A stretch of DNA of 64,000 nt from Bacteroidaceae bacterium (GTDB lineage: Bacteria > Bacteroidota > Bacteroidia > Bacteroidales > Bacteroidaceae): positions 1 through 64,000 of the forward strand of contig JAFYQQ010000082.1 of NCBI GenBank assembly GCA_017559845.1. The letters run 5' to 3'. A model generated the notes under the pieces. That model was given only the letters and a program-made list of their open reading frames with translations. It was not told where the DNA came from and searched no databases. The translations under genes and the position numbers were made by a program. Of this stretch, positions 63,661 through 64,000 are shown piece after piece (position 1 is the first letter of the stretch; each line of letters opens with the position of its first letter).

Positions 63661-64000
63661 ATGCATATCGTCATTGTAGGAGCCGGGGCGGCCGGATGCT
63701 TTGCCGCCATTGCCTTGAAGCGCGAATGTCCTTGGGCTGAAGTCACGTTGTTGGAACGTGGCACACGACCGCTTGCCAAAGTAGCCATAACAGGAGGTGG
63801 CCGCTGCAACCTGACCAATTCCTTTAAACAGGTAAAAAGTCTGGAACAGGTTTATCCGCGCGGCCACAGACTTATGAAAAGGCTCTTCCACCGCTTTTCC
63901 CACAGAGATGTGTATGAATGGTTCCAAAACGAAGGAGTCAAACTGGTCACACAACCAGACGAATGCGTATTTCCCCGTTCACAGCAGGCAATGGAGATTG
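63661..64000 (+). CDS. NAD(P)/FAD-dependent oxidoreductase, BaiN/HI0933 family (partial)
   Basis: The gene starts at ATG 63661, 15 bases after the protease stop, and runs off the window end, giving 113 codons. The translation begins MHIVIVGAGAAGCFAAIALK, the FAD-binding Rossmann fold, and continues VAITGGGRCNLTN, the hallmark of the HI0933/BaiN flavoproteins. Later residues (YPRGHRLMKRLFHRFSHRDV) fit the family. These are cytoplasmic flavoenzymes of mostly unknown substrate; some act on bile acid intermediates. Read-through from the protease gene is likely given the short gap. Confidence 0.9.
   Translation, partial: MHIVIVGAGAAGCFAAIALKRECPWAEVTLLERGTRPLAKVAITGGGRCNLTNSFKQVKSLEQVYPRGHRLMKRLFHRFSHRDVYEWFQNEGVKLVTQPDECVFPRSQQAMEI

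Noticed and set aside
1..64000. tRNA genes, integrase-type attachment sites or insertion sequence transposases
   Set aside because: I found no cloverleaf-like sequence and no transposase or recombinase reading frame; a tRNAscan-SE run would settle the tRNA point.

Overview
The window is a piece of a Bacteroidales chromosome, most likely from the Prevotellaceae. The minus-strand 16S rRNA 5' part at the left edge reads like Prevotella-type 16S. Nearly every transcription unit has the Bacteroidetes promoter form, a -33 TTG/TTTG and a -7 TAnnTTTG about 19-20 bases apart. Secreted proteins carry Bacteroidetes lipoprotein signals and C-termini resembling type IX secretion (T9SS) sorting tails. All family assignments come from reading the protein sequences; no database search was run.

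Layout. 1-5.7 kb: 16S rRNA with its promoter, then an MscS channel, YbjQ-type protein, ferritin, a secreted PHP-domain phosphoesterase and two small membrane or secreted proteins. 5.65-6.1 kb: a promoter-bearing repeat and a five-unit hairpin array. 6.1-13.7 kb: a minus-strand run of sialate O-acetylesterase-like protein, lactaldehyde reductase (FucO) and a Dna2-like nuclease-helicase, with a divergent glycerophosphodiesterase. 13.7-14.6 kb: a non-coding duplicated repeat region. 14.6-20.4 kb: a minus-strand set of Tat-exported Gfo/Idh/MocA oxidoreductase, DUF1080 (3-keto-disaccharide hydrolase-type) lipoprotein, S-type sulfatase and a GxGYxYP protein. This resembles an oxidative, 3-keto route of glycoside cleavage applied to a sulfated substrate. 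20.5-30.6 kb: esterase, glycosyltransferase, Na/Pi symporter, WbuC-type cupin, nucleoside hydrolase, EEP-family protein, HAD phosphatase with GH127 arabinofuranosidase, and a zinc metallopeptidase.

30.9-42.1 kb: a fasciclin-domain lipoprotein, a 1775-residue modular secreted protein, then aldose epimerase, CE1-type esterase and GH10 xylanase. Together with GH127 this points to hemicellulose use, although no SusC/SusD pair is present. 42.2-42.6 kb: a 358-base element with 26-base terminal inverted repeats. 42.6-48.3 kb: a five-gene MacAB/TolC-type ABC efflux operon. 48.5-52.7 kb: an AddB-like nuclease, a small unknown protein and a TerB-DnaJ membrane protein.

52.8-63.6 kb is the most unusual stretch. 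Three exact-period 74-base repeats, each carrying a promoter, precede a lipoprotein-TPR-transmembrane-HTH regulator. Its 3' flank holds three copies of a 10-base-period GTGAA direct repeat just upstream of the next promoter. Then come three unrecognised secreted proteins (one internally duplicated), a GLUG-repeat secreted protein and a GLUG-containing C10 (streptopain-type) protease. I propose this as a sensor-regulator with its own secreted protease/surface-protein regulon. The window ends inside a BaiN/HI0933-type flavoprotein gene.
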